Below, piece by piece: positions 42,734 through 51,967 of a stretch of 64,000 bases of DNA; position 1 is the stretch's first letter; each line of letters starts with the position of its first letter. The notes below the pieces were generated by a model. It was not told the DNA's origin. It ran no database searches and saw only the letters and a program-made list of their open reading frames with translations. This DNA comes from Vibrio sinaloensis DSM 21326 (lineage in GTDB: Bacteria; Pseudomonadota; Gammaproteobacteria; Enterobacterales; Vibrionaceae): NCBI RefSeq assembly GCF_000189275.1, contig NZ_AEVT01000031.1:1-64000 (forward strand), written 5' to 3'. A program made the translations under genes and the position numbers.

Positions 42734-45700
42734 ATGAAGAAGCTGTTAAATGCTTTATTGCCCAAAAGAGCAATGCCCCCTTCAACGGCAGACAACGGAA
42801 TAAAAACCAGTATTCTCGACTTGTTGTCTGAAGGTTTGATCATTTTTGACGGACAACCGGACTCGCACGCCATTTTTTACGCCAACCCTTCATTTGTTGA
42901 CTACTACAAAACCCCACTAAACCAAATCATAGGTTGTAAGGTCAGCGATTTCTTTTCTCGCTATACCGAAACCCCATTTATTCAAGCTCTACTCAATAGC
43001 CAAGATGCACACTTATCTATCCCCCTGAACGTAAAAATAGCAGTGGATGGTGAAGACAAATGGCTGAGCTTGCACGTTGAAGTAATGAATCAAAAGGCGC
43101 AGCAATCTAAGTATTATGTCTTGCGCCAGACCGATGTCACGCAAATTCATCTTGTGCGCGAAGAGCTACGCCACTCAAACGCCCAACTGTCTCAGCTTGT
43201 CTCAAGTCAGAGCCGCAAGCTACATCAACATGACACTCAAATCGGTGTCATGTTTGAGCAGTCACTCGACAATATGCTACTGCTGGATGATGACCTCACG
43301 CTCATAGACATCAATGATGCAGCGCTCAAACTGTTTGGTCGCAGCAAGCAAAAAATAATTGGTCTTTCGGTATCTAGCCTTTTGAATGATTTTGATGATC
43401 AAGTCATCAAAGCGTCACTAGCAACAGCTGAAATGCACCGAGAAGTCCCGCTAGATACCATGTTGAAAGTAAAAAATCACATCGGCCTCAGTTCACTTTC
43501 TGGTTCCGTTCGCTACATAACAATTCGCAACCATGACAAAATCGTGCTCACCTTACGCGATGTCCATTCTCAGCACCTCGTTCAGAAGGAGCTACGCCGT
43601 AGCCAAAGCGAACTCGAACGAGTCTTACGTAATTTAAACTTGGCTACCCAAGCTGGAGGAATTGGCATTTGGAGCTGGGACTTCACAACCAATGAGTTGG
43701 CCTGGGATGAGCGAATGTACGAAATGTATGGTGTCGACCCCAACAACTGTGAAAACAACTATGCCATGTGGCAAGAGCGCGTGCTTGATGAAGACATCTA
43801 TCCCGCCGAGCAAGCACTCAATGACGCTAGAGAAAGGCTAAGCCAGTTTAATGCGGAGTTTCGAATCCAATTACCAAGCGGGGAGATTCGTTGGATAAAA
43901 GCGGCGGCAGATGTTTTGTTTGACCACAACGGTGAAAATCCAATCGGTATGGGTGGCGTTAATATCGACATCACTAAAGAGAAGAATGCGCAAGAAAACT
44001 TTCGTCATGAAAGTGAAACCGCATTAGCCGCTAGCGAAGCCAAGTCGATGTTTTTAGCCAATATGAGCCACGAAATCCGCACCCCGATGAACGGTGTCGT
44101 CGGTATGTTGAGTTTACTTAGTGAAACCGAGCTCAACACTGAGCAGAAAAACATGGTGACCACCATCAAAGACTCGGCGCTCACTCTGCTGCATATCATC
44201 AACGATATCTTAGATTTTTCGAAAATTGAAGCGGGGCAAATGTCTTTGGAAAGCGTTCCCGTCGAACTGCAAAAGCTGATCGAAAGAACGCTGGATGTGT
44301 TATGCCTGCAAGCGAGTAACAAAGGTATTGAACTGTATCTCACCTACGATGCTAATTTACCTAAAGTCATTATGAGCGATAGCGTACGCCTAAGTCAGGT
44401 ACTGCTCAATATCATTGGCAACGCCGTCAAGTTCACTGACAGTAATGACGACGTTAAAGGCAAAGTATGGGTTTCTGCGACACTCAATGATCATGAAATT
44501 GCACCATATATAGAGATCATCGTGGAAGACAACGGCATCGGTATGACCGAAGAGCAGATGAAGCGGCTGTTTAATGCGTTTACTCAAGCCGATACCAGCA
44601 CCACTCGATTGTATGGCGGCACTGGTTTAGGGTTGTCGATTACTAACTCTCTGCTCGAATTGATGGGGGGTAACATCAAAGTCGATAGTCACCATGGATC
44701 CGGGAGTCGCTTTTACATTGAGCTACCATTTATACCCGCCGAAGACGAGCCTCATGATCCTGTTCCCGACTACCTCGCGGGTGCAAAACTGCTGTTCGTC
44801 ACACAAGATGACAACATAGCGACCTTTAGTGACATCAATGTCTCTCAATATCGCTGTAAGAGTCGTGTAGTCCCGACCATGCAGAAGGCACTCACAGTAT
44901 TGCAATACGCCGCCAAGAATCAAGCTTCGCTTGACGCCATCATCATAGGCCCAGATCTGTTCCACTTTTTCCATGAGCACCCCATCGCCAAATTCAACTC
45001 ACCTTTGTTAGAAAAACAAAAGTTTATCTACCTAACACGAGAGCCAGGAGGAGAGGTCGGACTCGTCAACGAAAACAGTTATGTGATGGCATGTAGCCCG
45101 CTTAAACCCAGTGAGCTCTTTACCGCAATAGGTGTAATCCGTGGAAAAATTAGTTGCTCTTACAAAGAGGCAATCGAGAGCAGTCCATTGGACAAACAAG
45201 ATCAAGAGTCTGAGCAAGGCCTGATACTCGTGGTCGATGACCAATCAACTAACCGAGATGTAATTAGCAGACAGTTGGATTATCTAGGTTACCAATGCGA
45301 GCTCGCCGTCCACGGCCAAGAAGCACTTCAGAAATGGAAGACGGGCAACTTCGACTTAATCCTCACAGATTGCCATATGCCCGTCATGGATGGCTACGAG
45401 CTATCGAAGCAAGTTCGCCTATGTGAGCGACAAGACAAATCTCTAGGTCATATCCCCATTGTGGCCATCACGGCGAATGCTCTGGTCGAGGCGTCTGAGC
45501 AATGTATTGCTGCTGGGATGGACGATTACTTGACCAAACCCGTAGAGCTCAAAACACTGTCTGAAACGATAAAGAGGTGGATGCTTATTTCACCAATGCC
45601 CAATGAAGCCAGCGCGAGCAAAGAACAAGAATGTCTCATTGCGGTCGAAGATCTGCAAACCTCTCAACCAGACCCAATAAGCCTGAAAGCCCTAGAGCAA

Positions 45701-46030
45701 ATTTTAGGGACCTGCGACCAAGGTATTTTGGCGCCACTGCTTGCAGGTTATTGGGACTCAGTCCAAGAAGATATGTCATTGATCGACCAAGCACTTTCCA
45801 CTCAACAAGCGGAATCATTACAACAAATCGCTCATGCAGCGAAAGGGGCAGCACGATCAGCAGGCGCTGAGCCGTTAGCCAATTATTTTGAGTCGTTGCA
45901 GCACAACGCATTGAGTCAAGATTGGGAGCAACTTAGCGAAACGATCAATGCCAGCCACAAGGAAGTGCAGCGCCTTGCACATTATCTAGTGAACCACTCA
46001 TATATCGACAATACGGAAGTGACATTATGA
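42734..46030 (+). CDS. Hybrid sensor histidine kinase with three PAS domains, pseudo-receiver, receiver and Hpt
   Basis: 1098 residues. Order: PAS (about 25-140), coiled coil, PAS (about 165-285), PAS_3 (about 310-420), HisKA with phospho-acceptor His446 (NMSHEIRTPMNG), HATPase (EDNGIGM, GTGLGLSIT), a receiver-like domain at about 680-810 lacking the phospho-Asp (DAIIIGPDLF), a true receiver with Asp879 (LILTDCHMPVMDGYE), and an Hpt domain with His1034 (AHAAKGAARSAG). No membrane helix, so a soluble phosphorelay sensor. The final codons overlap the response regulator start by 4 bp (ATGA). Signal unknown; layout is like the cytoplasmic part of BvgS/EvgS kinases. Confidence 0.92.
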   Translation: MKKLLNALLPKRAMPPSTADNGIKTSILDLLSEGLIIFDGQPDSHAIFYANPSFVDYYKTPLNQIIGCKVSDFFSRYTETPFIQALLNSQDAHLSIPLNVKIAVDGEDKWLSLHVEVMNQKAQQSKYYVLRQTDVTQIHLVREELRHSNAQLSQLVSSQSRKLHQHDTQIGVMFEQSLDNMLLLDDDLTLIDINDAALKLFGRSKQKIIGLSVSSLLNDFDDQVIKASLATAEMHREVPLDTMLKVKNHIGLSSLSGSVRYITIRNHDKIVLTLRDVHSQHLVQKELRRSQSELERVLRNLNLATQAGGIGIWSWDFTTNELAWDERMYEMYGVDPNNCENNYAMWQERVLDEDIYPAEQALNDARERLSQFNAEFRIQLPSGEIRWIKAAADVLFDHNGENPIGMGGVNIDITKEKNAQENFRHESETALAASEAKSMFLANMSHEIRTPMNGVVGMLSLLSETELNTEQKNMVTTIKDSALTLLHIINDILDFSKIEAGQMSLESVPVELQKLIERTLDVLCLQASNKGIELYLTYDANLPKVIMSDSVRLSQVLLNIIGNAVKFTDSNDDVKGKVWVSATLNDHEIAPYIEIIVEDNGIGMTEEQMKRLFNAFTQADTSTTRLYGGTGLGLSITNSLLELMGGNIKVDSHHGSGSRFYIELPFIPAEDEPHDPVPDYLAGAKLLFVTQDDNIATFSDINVSQYRCKSRVVPTMQKALTVLQYAAKNQASLDAIIIGPDLFHFFHEHPIAKFNSPLLEKQKFIYLTREPGGEVGLVNENSYVMACSPLKPSELFTAIGVIRGKISCSYKEAIESSPLDKQDQESEQGLILVVDDQSTNRDVISRQLDYLGYQCELAVHGQEALQKWKTGNFDLILTDCHMPVMDGYELSKQVRLCERQDKSLGHIPIVAITANALVEASEQCIAAGMDDYLTKPVELKTLSETIKRWMLISPMPNEASASKEQECLIAVEDLQTSQPDPISLKALEQILGTCDQGILAPLLAGYWDSVQEDMSLIDQALSTQQAESLQQIAHAAKGAARSAGAEPLANYFESLQHNALSQDWEQLSETINASHKEVQRLAHYLVNHSYIDNTEVTL

Positions 46031-46734
46031 GTCAATTTGATCCCACATTATTTACCATTCTCGTCGTTGAGGACCATAAGTTCTCTCGTCAGGCACTCAT
46101 TGGCATGTTAGTCCGCAGTGGCTACGAAAATGTCCTATCGGCTAAAGATGGTCAGGAAGCCATCGATAAATGTAATCGAAATCATATAGATCTGATCATT
46201 ACCGATATTAATATGCCCAAGGTTAATGGCCTCGAATTGATAAAATCTATACGACAAGCCAGCACTCAAATAGCCAATCATACCAGCATCCTTGCTGTCA
46301 CAACCCTTTCAGACACCAGCACAATTTCCGCCTGTATGACACTCGAAGTTGATGCGTTTCTTGTTAAGCCAATTTCCGTCAAGTGCGTGCAAGAAAAAAT
46401 CCAGTCTGCGGTTTGTGCTCCCAAGACGCTATTTCAGCAGCACCTCTATGAAGCCGTGGATACCCATATTTCACTGTCGGTTCCGTCTGAGGAAAAAGAC
46501 AGCATCGAGAAAATTCGTCAAATTCAAAGTGAGGTGCACGAGCTCACCACATTGTCTGATCTTCGTGACGGCATGACATTAGTCTATGACATCAATGCCA
46601 ATAACGGAGGCTGCTTGCTGAAAGCTGGTACCGTGTTAAACGAAAAGCTAATTAAACGATTATTCGAACTGAGCTCAATTATCGATTTCAAGACGCTACA
46701 CGTCCGCGTAGACCAAAAGCAACTGGCCGTTTAG
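46027..46734 (+). CDS. Response regulator with unclassified C-terminal domain
   Basis: 235 residues: receiver domain (about 10-130) with Asp60 (DLIITDINMPKVNG) and acid pair VVEDHK, then a helical linker and a C-terminal region containing LRDGMTLVYDINANNGGCLL and KAGTVLNEKLIKRL. That last pattern is similar to a short segment found at the ends of some HD-GYP response regulators, but no HD-GYP or DNA-binding domain is present. Translationally coupled to the hybrid kinase, its presumed phosphodonor through the Hpt domain. Output mode unknown. Confidence 0.87.
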   Translation: MSQFDPTLFTILVVEDHKFSRQALIGMLVRSGYENVLSAKDGQEAIDKCNRNHIDLIITDINMPKVNGLELIKSIRQASTQIANHTSILAVTTLSDTSTISACMTLEVDAFLVKPISVKCVQEKIQSAVCAPKTLFQQHLYEAVDTHISLSVPSEEKDSIEKIRQIQSEVHELTTLSDLRDGMTLVYDINANNGGCLLKAGTVLNEKLIKRLFELSSIIDFKTLHVRVDQKQLAV

Positions 46735-46747
46735 CTACCTAAAAGTC

Positions 46748-46776
46748 CGCCAGCTTAACGTAAACATAAGCTGGCG
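46748..46776. terminator. Hairpin between response regulator and convergent MFS gene
   Basis: CGCCAGCTTA and TAAGCTGGCG form a perfect 10-bp stem with a 9-nt loop. On the minus strand it is followed by GACTTTT, on the plus strand by no T run, so it may mainly end the MFS transcript. Confidence 0.6.
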
Positions 46777-46784
46777 AACACCTA

Positions 46785-47999
46785 CTATGCGATACGTCGA
46801 ACCCTCGTTATCATCAAGAATAAAGCGGTCATCAACTGCAATAAGAAGCATAGAATGAACAGTGCTTGAATCCCTATCGCTGAGGCAAGATAACCCGATG
46901 ACGCAAGTCCAAAAGGCATCAGCAGTTTGAACAGCGAGCCCGTTAGCCCTGTCACACGACCCAAGCAGTGTTCATCGAAGGCTTCTTGGCGATAGCTCCA
47001 AATACAAATGCTGCTATAAAGCCCAATCGCCGAAATCCACATAAATGACACTGCCAAACTCACCAATCCCGGCGAGATTAGTGGCAGCACGAAACCCACA
47101 GCTTCGAGAGTGATGGACAAAATCAAAAGCCAGCCTAAGCCTAATTTCTGGCGTAATTTGTCTGCACTGAAGGAGCCAATCAACCCTCCGATACCAGACG
47201 CCGCAATGAGGTAACTGACTTCAATCGCACTCATTGCCAGCTCCGCTTTGGCAAAGTAGATGGCTTGTATCCAAAATACCGCACCTGTGGTGTTAATCAC
47301 CATGACCGCTAAGGTAATCGTCCACATGTTGCGTTCTGCTCGGAGAATTCGCCACCCTTCAAACAGAGCAGACAAGACACTTTGTTGTTTCGACGCCAAC
47401 GCTGGCTGAACAGACAGTTTTTCCAACTGCCAGTAAGCGAGCAATAGCATTAATCCAACGCCGATAAAAACATTATGGATCGCCGATAAAAACATCAAGG
47501 CACCCGATAGCACTGGACCAACGGTTTCCATAAAGCTATTGAGTGCACTCATTCTCGCCACCGCAGTGTTTTGCACAGAGTGGTCAAGTGCGCGCTTCAT
47601 CATCGACATTCGCGCATTATGATAACCGTAGTTGCAAGCCATCATGACAAAGGCCGCTGGGAATAACACCCACAGCGGATTGGCTAGGTACTCAACCGCA
47701 AAATAAGACAGGGCCACCATCAAAGCTTGTCCAATCAACATGACTTGTGACCAACGCTTCTTATCCACACGGTCAACCCAAACACCAATAAACAGCGCGA
47801 GCAATAAGTTAGGTAAAAACTCGACCGCTCTCATCCAACCCATCATCTCTGAAGATTGGGTTAACTCGAACACTAAGAGCGGTAAAGCGAGATTGTACAC
47901 TTGAGCTGAGAAAGCGACGAACAGAGCGCTTGAAAACAGTATTTGAAATGGCCGATTCCGCCAGATTGAAGTGCGATTGGGTTGAGAAAGTGTCTCCAT
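46785..47999 (-). CDS. MFS transporter
   Basis: 404 residues from the ATG at 47999 (AAGGAAGG upstream); the frame continues to 48128 across the divergent promoter but that extension is not credible. Twelve helices with GVWVDRVDKKRW in the 2-3 loop, a pattern of the EntS/tetracycline-like exporter group. Divergent from an SgrR-type regulator at 48090. E. coli SgrR similarly neighbours the sugar exporter SetA, but this MFS does not look like SetA in detail. Substrate unknown. Confidence 0.87.
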   Translation of the reverse strand: METLSQPNRTSIWRNRPFQILFSSALFVAFSAQVYNLALPLLVFELTQSSEMMGWMRAVEFLPNLLLALFIGVWVDRVDKKRWSQVMLIGQALMVALSYFAVEYLANPLWVLFPAAFVMMACNYGYHNARMSMMKRALDHSVQNTAVARMSALNSFMETVGPVLSGALMFLSAIHNVFIGVGLMLLLAYWQLEKLSVQPALASKQQSVLSALFEGWRILRAERNMWTITLAVMVINTTGAVFWIQAIYFAKAELAMSAIEVSYLIAASGIGGLIGSFSADKLRQKLGLGWLLILSITLEAVGFVLPLISPGLVSLAVSFMWISAIGLYSSICIWSYRQEAFDEHCLGRVTGLTGSLFKLLMPFGLASSGYLASAIGIQALFILCFLLQLMTALFLMITRVRRIA

Positions 48000-48089
48000 T
48001 TTCCTTCCTTTTGATTTCCATACGATTGGTTTATTATCGGAATTAAAAGATGAAGAAAAATAGAAGTTGAAAAAGGATATTTCACCTTT

Positions 48090-49775
48090 ATGCGCTATTG
48101 GAATGCATTGGCTTTCTGCCAATACCACCTCACGACCACTCAGTTTGTGCCTGTCTCACTCGATGTATTCAGTACCGCGCTTAGCTGCACGCGCCGCAAC
48201 GCTCAACTGTTAATCAAACGCCTTGTTAAAGAAGAAGTGATAGAATGGCAACCGGGAATCGGCAGGGGGAATCATCCCAAAGCAAAGCGACTGAAATGTT
48301 TGGCACAAAGAATAGAATTTCAAGCACACCGATGCTTAGAGCAAGGTCAAATAGAAGACGCAATCGCTTTGATCCATAGTGAAAAGCGCAATCAGTTTCT
48401 CTCCGAGTACTTAGCACAATATCAAGCTACACCAAGCAAAGCGCATATTCTACAAGTGCCTTTCTATCGTGGCACTCATAACTTAGATCCCATCACAATT
48501 AATCGCCGAACAGAACAGCATATTGCTAGCTACCTCTACGCAAGGCTGTTAAAACAAGACTCTCACAGTAACGGCTTCGAAGGTGACCTAGCCCACTCTT
48601 GGGTGCACAGAGGCGACACTTTATCGATTGTACTGCGCAAAAATCTGACCTTTCACGATGGCAATCCACTACTGGCTGCAGATGTAAAAGCACACTTCGA
48701 GCGATTGATGGCCTCTTCATCAAGCTCAGTGGCATTGTTTAGTTACATAGATAGCGTGATTGTTGATGGCGATTATCGCATCACATTTCGCAGTAACACT
48801 ATGCCTTCGTTGTTGCCTAAGCTGCTTGCACATGGAGCAATGGGGATATGTAAAATGGTCGGTGACACTCTCTATGGCAGCGGTTCATTTATCCTCAAAA
48901 CCCAAACCGAGTGGCAGACGACGTTAACGTGCAACCCTCATTATCATGGTTTTAGACCTTGGCTTGACGGCATAGAAATATGGAATATCGGTGACAAAGC
49001 GAAGACATTTGAGTTGAACAGTGATGTGGTCCATGGCAGTCATTTAAAACACAGCCGCAAGGGGTTTATCCGCCACCAGCAATGGGAACGCGGTTGTGTG
49101 CACAGCATGCTCAACCCCAAACGCCACACTTGGATGAGATCGCTTAAACACCGCCAATACTTACAGCAGATTATTACTTCGATGCCTGAGCCCAGAGGTC
49201 TAGATTGCGAAAAACTGGCGACGGCGACAGGCATGATGTCTGCCCCTAAGCCGATTGTGTCTCAAATGGCCTGTATAGAACGGTTTGACATTGCACCACC
49301 TTGCGAAGCGCTAACTGTTCTGACCTATCAGCTAGGCACTCACATCGCCAGCGCCAAGAGATTGGTTGAGACTCTTCAACTAGTGGGAGTCCCTTGCGAG
49401 TTGGAAGTGGTTGAATACCCAATCTTTAACCAGCTTACTACACTTGCCAGCGCCGATATCATTGTGACGGGGGAAGTGTTTAGTGACGATATCGAAATGT
49501 CTTGGTTAGGTTGGCTACTGGCCACTCGTTCCAACGACGCTTGTTACACCAGCGATGACCGAATTTGGCTGAATGAGAATATTCAGCGGGTAATGCAGTT
49601 CGAGTCAGACGCGGATAAGCACAACGCTTTTCAGTCGTTAGAGCGCGCGCTGATCGATAAAGGCATCTATCAACCTATGTACCATGTCGAGCAGGATCTT
49701 AATGTGTCTGAGAATGTCTCCACCCCTGAGCTACTTGCCAATGGCTGGATAGATTTCAACCAAGTCACACTGTAA
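48090..49775 (+). CDS. SgrR-type transcriptional regulator
   Basis: 561 residues: N-terminal winged helix-turn-helix of the SgrR kind (VSLDVFSTALSCTRRNAQLL) and a large family 5 solute-binding domain (about 120-460; NLTFHDGNPLLAADVKAHFE, CNPHYHGFRPWLDGIEIW). SgrR in E. coli activates sgrS under glucose-phosphate stress, but most Vibrio paralogues have unassigned roles. The intergenic region to the MFS gene is only 90 bp, so no sgrS RNA fits there. Controls the MFS gene by inference. Confidence 0.85.
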   Translation: MRYWNALAFCQYHLTTTQFVPVSLDVFSTALSCTRRNAQLLIKRLVKEEVIEWQPGIGRGNHPKAKRLKCLAQRIEFQAHRCLEQGQIEDAIALIHSEKRNQFLSEYLAQYQATPSKAHILQVPFYRGTHNLDPITINRRTEQHIASYLYARLLKQDSHSNGFEGDLAHSWVHRGDTLSIVLRKNLTFHDGNPLLAADVKAHFERLMASSSSSVALFSYIDSVIVDGDYRITFRSNTMPSLLPKLLAHGAMGICKMVGDTLYGSGSFILKTQTEWQTTLTCNPHYHGFRPWLDGIEIWNIGDKAKTFELNSDVVHGSHLKHSRKGFIRHQQWERGCVHSMLNPKRHTWMRSLKHRQYLQQIITSMPEPRGLDCEKLATATGMMSAPKPIVSQMACIERFDIAPPCEALTVLTYQLGTHIASAKRLVETLQLVGVPCELEVVEYPIFNQLTTLASADIIVTGEVFSDDIEMSWLGWLLATRSNDACYTSDDRIWLNENIQRVMQFESDADKHNAFQSLERALIDKGIYQPMYHVEQDLNVSENVSTPELLANGWIDFNQVTL

Positions 49776-49790
49776 ACGCGGCGATGAGTA

Positions 49791-50609
49791 CTACCTTTGC
49801 TTCTGAAGGTGGCGATAGTTTGCCATCACATCGCTATTCGGTTGGTACTGCGAGATTAACTGCTCACGCAATCCTTGTTCACGCAGCAACAAAAAGCTTT
49901 CTTTAAGGGCCTTGACGACTTGAGGTGACGTCTTTTTGCCCGTGACCAGCCACAACTCTTTACACAATTGGCGGACTTTCATCACTTCAACAAAATTATT
50001 GGGGTCAAATCCGTACTGCTCCATACGATAGTAGTAACTCGCCGTCACAAGCGGCGCAAAATCGACTCGGTCGGCACGAAGCAAGCGGATGACATCTTTC
50101 CCTTGCTCAACAGGAATACGATTTGTCATTCCTAGCTTCAGTAGCAGCTCTTCAAATGAACTCTCAGCTTGGGTAGCGAAGCGGAAGTCTACGAGTTCGT
50201 CGAGATCGATAGGTAGAACATCGGGTCCATCTTTATAGCGGTACAGGCCGACTTCATAGGGAGATACTTCTCCGATCCAGTGATACTGGCCTTCACGCTC
50301 TGGTGTACGAGAAATCGAAAAAAACAGACTATTTTCATCTCTTTGCGTGATGCGAATAGCCCGCTTCCAGGGAACAAAATGGACAGCCTCTATCTCCATG
50401 GGTAGCGATTTGGCCGCTTGCTCCACTATCGCTTCAACGAACTTCACCACATACCCTTCGGGGCGATGATCAATTTGGACTTGCAGAGGGGGGAATTCTT
50501 GAGTGTAGAGGTTAAGCTTGATTGGCTCGGCTGCAACGCTAGCGGCGAAAGCAGCCGCAATCAACAACGCCAAGCGACGAGAAAGGCTGCAAAGAATGGT
50601 CGAAAACAT
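49791..50609 (-). CDS. Orphan family 3 periplasmic solute-binding protein
   Basis: 272 residues with a signal peptide ending in ASVAA (about 1-27) and a family 3 binding domain (LNLYTQEFPPLQVQ, VHFVPWKRAIRITQ, GMTNRIPVEQGKDVIRLL). The AEPIKLNLYTQEFPP start and PWKRAIR segment are those of a large set of Vibrio/Shewanella orphan binding proteins of the amino acid type that stand without permease genes. It may detect rather than import. Converges on the SgrR gene. Confidence 0.8.
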   Translation of the reverse strand: MFSTILCSLSRRLALLIAAAFAASVAAEPIKLNLYTQEFPPLQVQIDHRPEGYVVKFVEAIVEQAAKSLPMEIEAVHFVPWKRAIRITQRDENSLFFSISRTPEREGQYHWIGEVSPYEVGLYRYKDGPDVLPIDLDELVDFRFATQAESSFEELLLKLGMTNRIPVEQGKDVIRLLRADRVDFAPLVTASYYYRMEQYGFDPNNFVEVMKVRQLCKELWLVTGKKTSPQVVKALKESFLLLREQGLREQLISQYQPNSDVMANYRHLQKQR

Positions 50610-50764
50610 GAAATTATTTTTATTATTTATATAGTTAGAGTGAAACTATAAATTAACCATTTTTTATAGCAACCGATTATAGGTCTAACCATTGATTCGA
50701 TCACGCAGACAAGAAAGCGCTTTTACTACCGACATAAAAAACAATAACTGGATCAAGTTACCCA

Positions 50765-51253
50765 CTAAAATGGTAATTCAACTTGCATCATCACATCACC
50801 GTCGTAACGATCATGCCAGCGATAATCCAGACGCATTCTTGGTTCCCCAGAAGCTTTCGTACCAAAGCCCAAACTCAGCTGAACACCATGACTCAAAATC
50901 CATTCTTCTGCATCCATGTGTTGCAAACGCCCTTCCAGCTCGGAAGGAACCCAGATACCTAGGCCAATGTAGTTAGAGGCTAAGCTTTGGGTCAAAATAG
51001 GGTTGGTTTCGCTTTGGAGCACCCAATTCGACCAGTAGTCTGTTTCTTGCGCTGAGTCGTCTTGGCTCACAAAGTCATAAAGCTCATCCACTTTAGTCGC
51101 GGTGTACTCTATGCCCTCTAACAGCGAGAAACAAATCCCATTCGAGGAGTGGAACAACACCGACTCATTGGATAAATCAGGCTGATACATCTCGCAGGCA
51201 CCCGCCGATCCGGAAAATACCGCCAGTAAAGTCATCAATTGCACCTTACTCAT
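50765..51253 (-). CDS. Hypothetical exported protein
   Basis: 162 residues. N-terminal MSKVQLMTLLAVFSGSAGAC looks like a signal peptide, possibly lipobox-like (GSAGAC) but without the usual small-residue pattern exactly. The remainder is acidic with Trp and Tyr clusters (DYWSNWVLQ, RLDYRWHDRYDGDVMMQVEL). I do not recognise a family. It lies 29 bp from the NadD-like gene on the same strand. Confidence 0.65.
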   Translation of the reverse strand: MSKVQLMTLLAVFSGSAGACEMYQPDLSNESVLFHSSNGICFSLLEGIEYTATKVDELYDFVSQDDSAQETDYWSNWVLQSETNPILTQSLASNYIGLGIWVPSELEGRLQHMDAEEWILSHGVQLSLGFGTKASGEPRMRLDYRWHDRYDGDVMMQVELPF

Positions 51254-51282
51254 TCACACCTCTGATTTATCGTAGAATGCTT

Positions 51283-51795
51283 TTAATAATACGCTTTATC
51301 GACCAATTTTCGCCACACTTTAGGGGTGGTCAATTGTGAGATATCGTTACTGTTTTTCAGCGCATTGCGAATATCGGTACTGCGAACCTTAACCTTTTCT
51401 GGGCAAGCCATCACAGCCCAACGAGACAAGATTTCATCCGCTTTATAGAATTTAGCAAAATTAAGCAGATTGTCCGGCCCCATTACGAAAGTTAGCTCGC
51501 AATTTTCATACCGACTTTCTAGCGCTTCTAAGACGGCAAACGTCGTCACGCTTTCACCCGGAGTATGCAGTTGTTCTTCAATTGTCGAACGCTCCACATT
51601 GTCCATTCCGAGATCATCGATGAACTCGTCAACCAACTCACAGCGGGCTGTGTAATCCAGCATTTGTTTACCCCAAGCATGTGCAATGCTCGGCAGGAGA
51701 AGAACTCTGTCGTAGTGGGCGAGCGACTCGATAACACTTTTATGGCCGAGACTAGGTGGATTAAATGCGCTACCAAATACGGCTATTTTGTTCAT
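51283..51795 (-). CDS. NadD-like nicotinate-nucleotide adenylyltransferase
   Basis: 170 residues, nucleotidyltransferase of the cytidylyltransferase-like fold. GSAFNPPSLGHKSVIESL contains the first HxGH-type motif (LGHK), MGPDNLLNFAKFY is the middle motif and RSTDIRNAL the ISSTxxR-type motif. It joins ATP and nicotinate mononucleotide. It is shorter than typical NadD (about 210) and the housekeeping nadD normally sits by holA, so this is a second enzyme. Divergent from nadE with a 172-bp gap rich in inverted repeats: NAD formation in two genes. Confidence 0.85.
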   Translation of the reverse strand: MNKIAVFGSAFNPPSLGHKSVIESLAHYDRVLLLPSIAHAWGKQMLDYTARCELVDEFIDDLGMDNVERSTIEEQLHTPGESVTTFAVLEALESRYENCELTFVMGPDNLLNFAKFYKADEILSRWAVMACPEKVKVRSTDIRNALKNSNDISQLTTPKVWRKLVDKAYY

Positions 51796-51820
51796 TTTTT
51801 CCCTTATTTTATGCTGAAGA

Positions 51821-51832
51821 CTGTGATCACAG
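51821..51832. promoter_or_regulatory. Palindrome in nadD-like / nadE control region
   Basis: CTGTGATCACAG, extended by one base each side to a 14-bp perfect palindrome. It resembles a CRP site with the 6-bp spacer missing, so CRP is unlikely to bind in the normal way. Possible operator; regulator unknown. Confidence 0.4.
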
Positions 51833-51875
51833 TTTTCTATTAGGTGGATTTAGGTATCATAGAGCCTTGGTCACT

Positions 51876-51912
51876 TTACGAGATCACTTTAGCAAAAAAG
51901 GTCATCTCGTAA
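51876..51912. promoter_or_regulatory. Inverted repeat upstream of nadE
   Basis: TTACGAGAT at 51876-51884 and ATCTCGTAA at 51904-51912 are perfect complements, 19 bp apart. They lie 56-92 bp before the nadE start. Either a two-site operator (28-bp spacing) or the stem of an RNA leader. Confidence 0.45.
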
Positions 51913-51967
51913 GATGATTAAATATCGAAACAAATTTTAACGTTATTGCTTGCAGGAAGGAAACAGA

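Noticed and set aside
47999-48090. Possible SgrS-like small RNA between MFS and SgrR genes
   Set aside because: Only 90 bp separate the two starts, too short for the known sRNA, and no Rho-independent hairpin is present.
51821-51832. CRP binding site
   Set aside because: TGTGA and TCACA half-sites abut without the usual 6-bp spacer, so standard CRP binding is unlikely.
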